Below, in pieces: positions 62,059-64,000 of a stretch of DNA of 64,000 bases. The position numbers and the translations under genes were made by a program. This DNA is from Shimia sediminis (GTDB taxonomy: Bacteria > Pseudomonadota > Alphaproteobacteria > Rhodobacterales > Rhodobacteraceae). Numbering within the stretch: the first letter of the stretch is position 1; each line of letters starts with the position of its first letter. The notes beneath the pieces were generated by a model. It was not told the origin of the DNA. It worked only from the letters and a program-made list of their open reading frames with translations, and ran no database searches. The DNA lies in assembly GCF_003990645.1 (NCBI RefSeq), contig NZ_RYZK01000003.1:186001-250000 (forward strand), read 5' to 3'.

Positions 62059-62703
62059 ATGGGCTCCTTTTTCCGTATTGCCGCGGTCCTGCTGGCAGCC
62101 TTTGTGCTGGCGGGCTGCGAAGTCAGTAAAGAAACCAGAACAGCCGAAGAGATTCAGGCCGCCGCCTATGTGCATGGCGGCCAACCCTCGCTGACTCTCT
62201 ACACCATGGTCAGCAACGACACCGGCGCGGGTGCCCATACCTCGCTTCTGATCAACGCATCCCAACGCGTGGTTTGGGATCCTGCGGGCAGCTTCCGTGC
62301 TGAAAGCATCGTCGCAAGCGGTGATGTGGTCTATGGCATGACGCCTCAGATGGTTGATCTCTACACCCGCTTCCATGCGCGCGAGACGTATCACGTCATC
62401 ATTCAGGAACTGCCTGTCAGCGCCGAGATTGCCGAAATGGCCCTGCGCAAGGCGATGTCCAATGGGGCTGTCCCCCAGGCGACCTGTGCGCTCAGCACCT
62501 CGGCCATCCTGCGCAGCCTGCCGGGGTTCGAGGGTATCCCCTCGACCTACTATCCCAACAAGCTTTACGAGGCCTTCAGGGCGTACGGTCCGACCGAGCG
62601 GGAATTGTTCGAGTACGATGCCGACGACAAAACAAAAGTTCTGGCCGAGTACAACGAACAACTGGTGGCGCAACAGCGCGCTGCGCGTGCAGCAGCCAAC
62701 TAG
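62059..62703 (+). CDS. Lipoprotein with possible permuted NlpC/P60-like domain
   Basis: A 214-aa protein. Signal sequence FFRIAAVLLAAFVLAGC gives a lipobox cysteine. The order of conserved-looking residues, AHTSLLINASQRVVWDPAG then, 90 residues later, QATCALSTSAILR, resembles the His-before-Cys arrangement of permuted papain-like enzymes, but this is tentative. An upstream GTG at 62044 is possible. It follows the oxidase subunit gene by about 30 bp and faces azlD. Confidence 0.65.
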   Translation: MGSFFRIAAVLLAAFVLAGCEVSKETRTAEEIQAAAYVHGGQPSLTLYTMVSNDTGAGAHTSLLINASQRVVWDPAGSFRAESIVASGDVVYGMTPQMVDLYTRFHARETYHVIIQELPVSAEIAEMALRKAMSNGAVPQATCALSTSAILRSLPGFEGIPSTYYPNKLYEAFRAYGPTERELFEYDADDKTKVLAEYNEQLVAQQRAARAAAN

Positions 62704-62706
62704 CGC

Positions 62707-63033
62707 CTAGCTCAACAGAAACAGGCCACCAAACAGGACTGCGGCCCCCGACAGGATCGCCAACAGAACGTTCTTGGTGACATATCCCACCCCAAACGTG
62801 GCCAAAGCCGCCGCAATACGTGCGGGATCAGGCTGACCACCTGTGGCGGCAGGCCATGCCACCAGCGGTGCCACCAACCCGGGCAGAATGGCCACCGCCG
62901 TATAGCGCAGATGTCGCAAGAGCCAGTCGGGCAGGGGACGGTCCCCCACCAGCCCAAGGAACAGGAAGCGCATGAAAAAGCTGCCGATTCCGAGGCCGAA
63001 AATGATGATCCAGAGGTTCGAGAGGTCGGTCAT
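62707..63033 (-). CDS. azlD: AzlD family branched-chain amino-acid exporter subunit
   Basis: A 108-aa protein with four helices (LWIIIFGLGIGSFFMRFLFL, TAVAILPGLVAPLVAW, VGYVTKNVLLAILSGAAVLFG). AzlD is the small partner of AzlC; the pair exports branched-chain or other amino acids. Its ATG overlaps the azlC stop by 4 bp, so the two are translated together. Converges with the lipoprotein gene with 3 bp between. Confidence 0.88.
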   Translation of the reverse strand: MTDLSNLWIIIFGLGIGSFFMRFLFLGLVGDRPLPDWLLRHLRYTAVAILPGLVAPLVAWPAATGGQPDPARIAAALATFGVGYVTKNVLLAILSGAAVLFGGLFLLS

Positions 63034-63743
63034 GGCGCAGCCCTCTTGGCCAGCACTGTCTCAGTTTGGGCACCGGCCATCATGCCCCCCAATCCGGCAA
63101 TCATCAGCCCGAGATTATAGGGCACCCACGCAAAACACAGCGCCAGCGTCACAGACACGCCCGCGGCGACAACGTGCGCGCCCGTGCGTAACATCGGACC
63201 AATCATTGCCAGAAAGGTGATCGGCACGGCAAAATCCAGCGCCAGCCAGGGTGGAATGGCCTGCCCCACCAATGCCCCGACCAAGGTAAACAGGTACCAG
63301 TTCGGACAGACGGGTGACACCGTCCCCATGAAATAGGCAACCCTCTCCGGCAGAGTCATCTTGGGTTCGGTTTCGAACTTCAACACGCTCAGAGCATAGG
63401 ACTGGTCCACCGTGAAATACGCCATGATGGCGCGCTGCCACGTCGGCGCCGCCCCAAGGAACGGCGTGAGCGAGGCCGAATACATCGCCATGCGCAGGTT
63501 CACCGCAAGGGACGAGGCCAGAACCACGATGGTCGGCGCGTTTTCGTTCATCAGCTGCAACGCCGTGAATTGCGCGGCCCCGGCGATCACCACGACGGAC
63601 ATGGACATGGTCTCGAACACCGACAAACCAGCCTCGGTTGCGATCACTCCGAACAACAGCGAAAAAGGGGCGACAACAAAGACAAAGGGTGTCGCGTCGC
63701 GAAATCCTCTCCAATAGGCGGATTTGATGCTGGAGGAAGCCAT
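63030..63743 (-). CDS. azlC: AzlC family amino-acid exporter permease
   Basis: A 237-aa inner-membrane protein. WRGFRDATPFVFVVAPFSLLFGV at the start (in overlapping pieces), GAAQFTALQLMNENAP and LRMAMYSASLTPFLGAAP are the AzlC signatures. About six helices. It acts with AzlD. It is divergent from fdhD with about 55 bp between. Confidence 0.9.
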   Translation of the reverse strand: MASSSIKSAYWRGFRDATPFVFVVAPFSLLFGVIATEAGLSVFETMSMSVVVIAGAAQFTALQLMNENAPTIVVLASSLAVNLRMAMYSASLTPFLGAAPTWQRAIMAYFTVDQSYALSVLKFETEPKMTLPERVAYFMGTVSPVCPNWYLFTLVGALVGQAIPPWLALDFAVPITFLAMIGPMLRTGAHVVAAGVSVTLALCFAWVPYNLGLMIAGLGGMMAGAQTETVLAKRAAP

Positions 63744-63796
63744 GGGCAGATCCTAGATTGGGTGCATACATCCGCCCTACCTGTCCATGATCGGAG

Positions 63797-64000
63797 ATGC
63801 AATTGGAGACGAGACCCGAAAACGGCGACTACCTGATCGCACCGGACCCAGGGCGGGGGGGGCTGACCCGTGCGGTTACCGGAACGGACCATCTGGGCCA
63901 GCCCATGACGATTTCGGTGGTCGAAGAGCGCCCGCTGACGATTTTCCTGAACAGTCAAGAAATCGTCACGGCTATGACGATTGGAGATTACCCGGAATAT
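63797..64000 (+). CDS. fdhD: Formate dehydrogenase accessory sulfurtransferase FdhD, N-terminal fragment
   Basis: The first 68 codons only; the gene runs off the right edge. The block VVEERPLTIFLNSQEIVTAM with TIGDYPEY is the conserved N-terminal signature of FdhD, which passes sulfur from IscS to the molybdenum cofactor of formate dehydrogenase. The ATG at 63797 has GGAG directly against it, whereas a TTG at 63803 has better spacing; the start is therefore uncertain. Confidence 0.85.
   Translation, partial: MQLETRPENGDYLIAPDPGRGGLTRAVTGTDHLGQPMTISVVEERPLTIFLNSQEIVTAMTIGDYPEY

Overview
This is a GC-rich stretch of chromosome from an alphaproteobacterium, almost certainly a Rhodobacterales (Roseobacter-group) member. 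The clues are the mdh-suc-sdh TCA gene cluster, ethylmalonyl-CoA pathway genes (mcl2, mch) next to NnrU and DUF1737 genes, alphaproteobacterial families (DUF2125, TIGR02302/DUF4175, aa3-type oxidase subunit IV) and a long acyl-CoA dehydrogenase of the DmdC/AcdA type. I see no transposase, phage gene, CRISPR array, tRNA or rRNA.

Layout. 1-6.1 kb: end of rarD, an SGNH hydrolase, a DUF2125 protein, an NTF2-like protein, a RluA-type pseudouridine synthase, an aldehyde dehydrogenase and a 1-Cys peroxiredoxin. 6.1-9.6 kb: a surface-glycan-like run (GT25, GT4, FkbM methyltransferase, sulfotransferase) on the same strand as pnp and directly behind it. 9.6-19.2 kb: pnp, rpsO and truB, all on the minus strand, but spread apart by an SGNH hydrolase, a 58-aa membrane ORF, an FAD oxidoreductase, two RTX-type Ca-binding proteins and a DUF1643 protein. 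19.4-24 kb: a TlpA-like thioredoxin, then argH, four very small lipoproteins, a DUF2834 protein and lysA. 24-30.8 kb: TIGR02302 protein, zinc-ribbon protein, ftsE, ftsX, plsC-like acyltransferase and a PPOX flavoprotein.

30.8-54 kb is the central-metabolism block. The minus strand carries mdh, a GT8-like gene, sucC, a hypothetical, sucD, a hypothetical, sucA, sucB, a membrane hypothetical and lpd. The plus strand carries mcl2, nnrU, DUF1737, mch, DUF4344, sdhC, sdhD, sdhA, a hypothetical, a P-loop protein, sdhB and a sulfotransferase. The enzymes together make 2-oxoglutarate dehydrogenase, succinyl-CoA synthetase, malate dehydrogenase and succinate dehydrogenase, plus ethylmalonyl-CoA pathway steps that feed malate. 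Nearly every junction that is tight in other bacteria holds an unrelated gene, and two junctions also hold REP-like hairpin clusters. A pair of TGTGATCACA palindromes precedes both sucC and sdhC, which suggests one shared transcription factor.

54-64 kb: ZIP transporter, FAD dehydrogenase, D-cysteine desulfhydrase-like enzyme, TsaC/Sua5, an acyl-CoA dehydrogenase coupled to a metallo-beta-lactamase-fold hydrolase, DUF6173, the 44-aa oxidase subunit IV, a lipoprotein, AzlCD, and the first codons of fdhD.

The observations I rate highest are the shared sucC/sdhC operator pairs, the two tandem 45-aa lipoproteins whose conserved block differs only at synonymous sites, the interruption of the TCA operons by AT-richer accessory genes, and the four 11-bp tandem repeats just upstream of lpd. 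All functions are read from sequence motifs and remembered family features; no database search was run.
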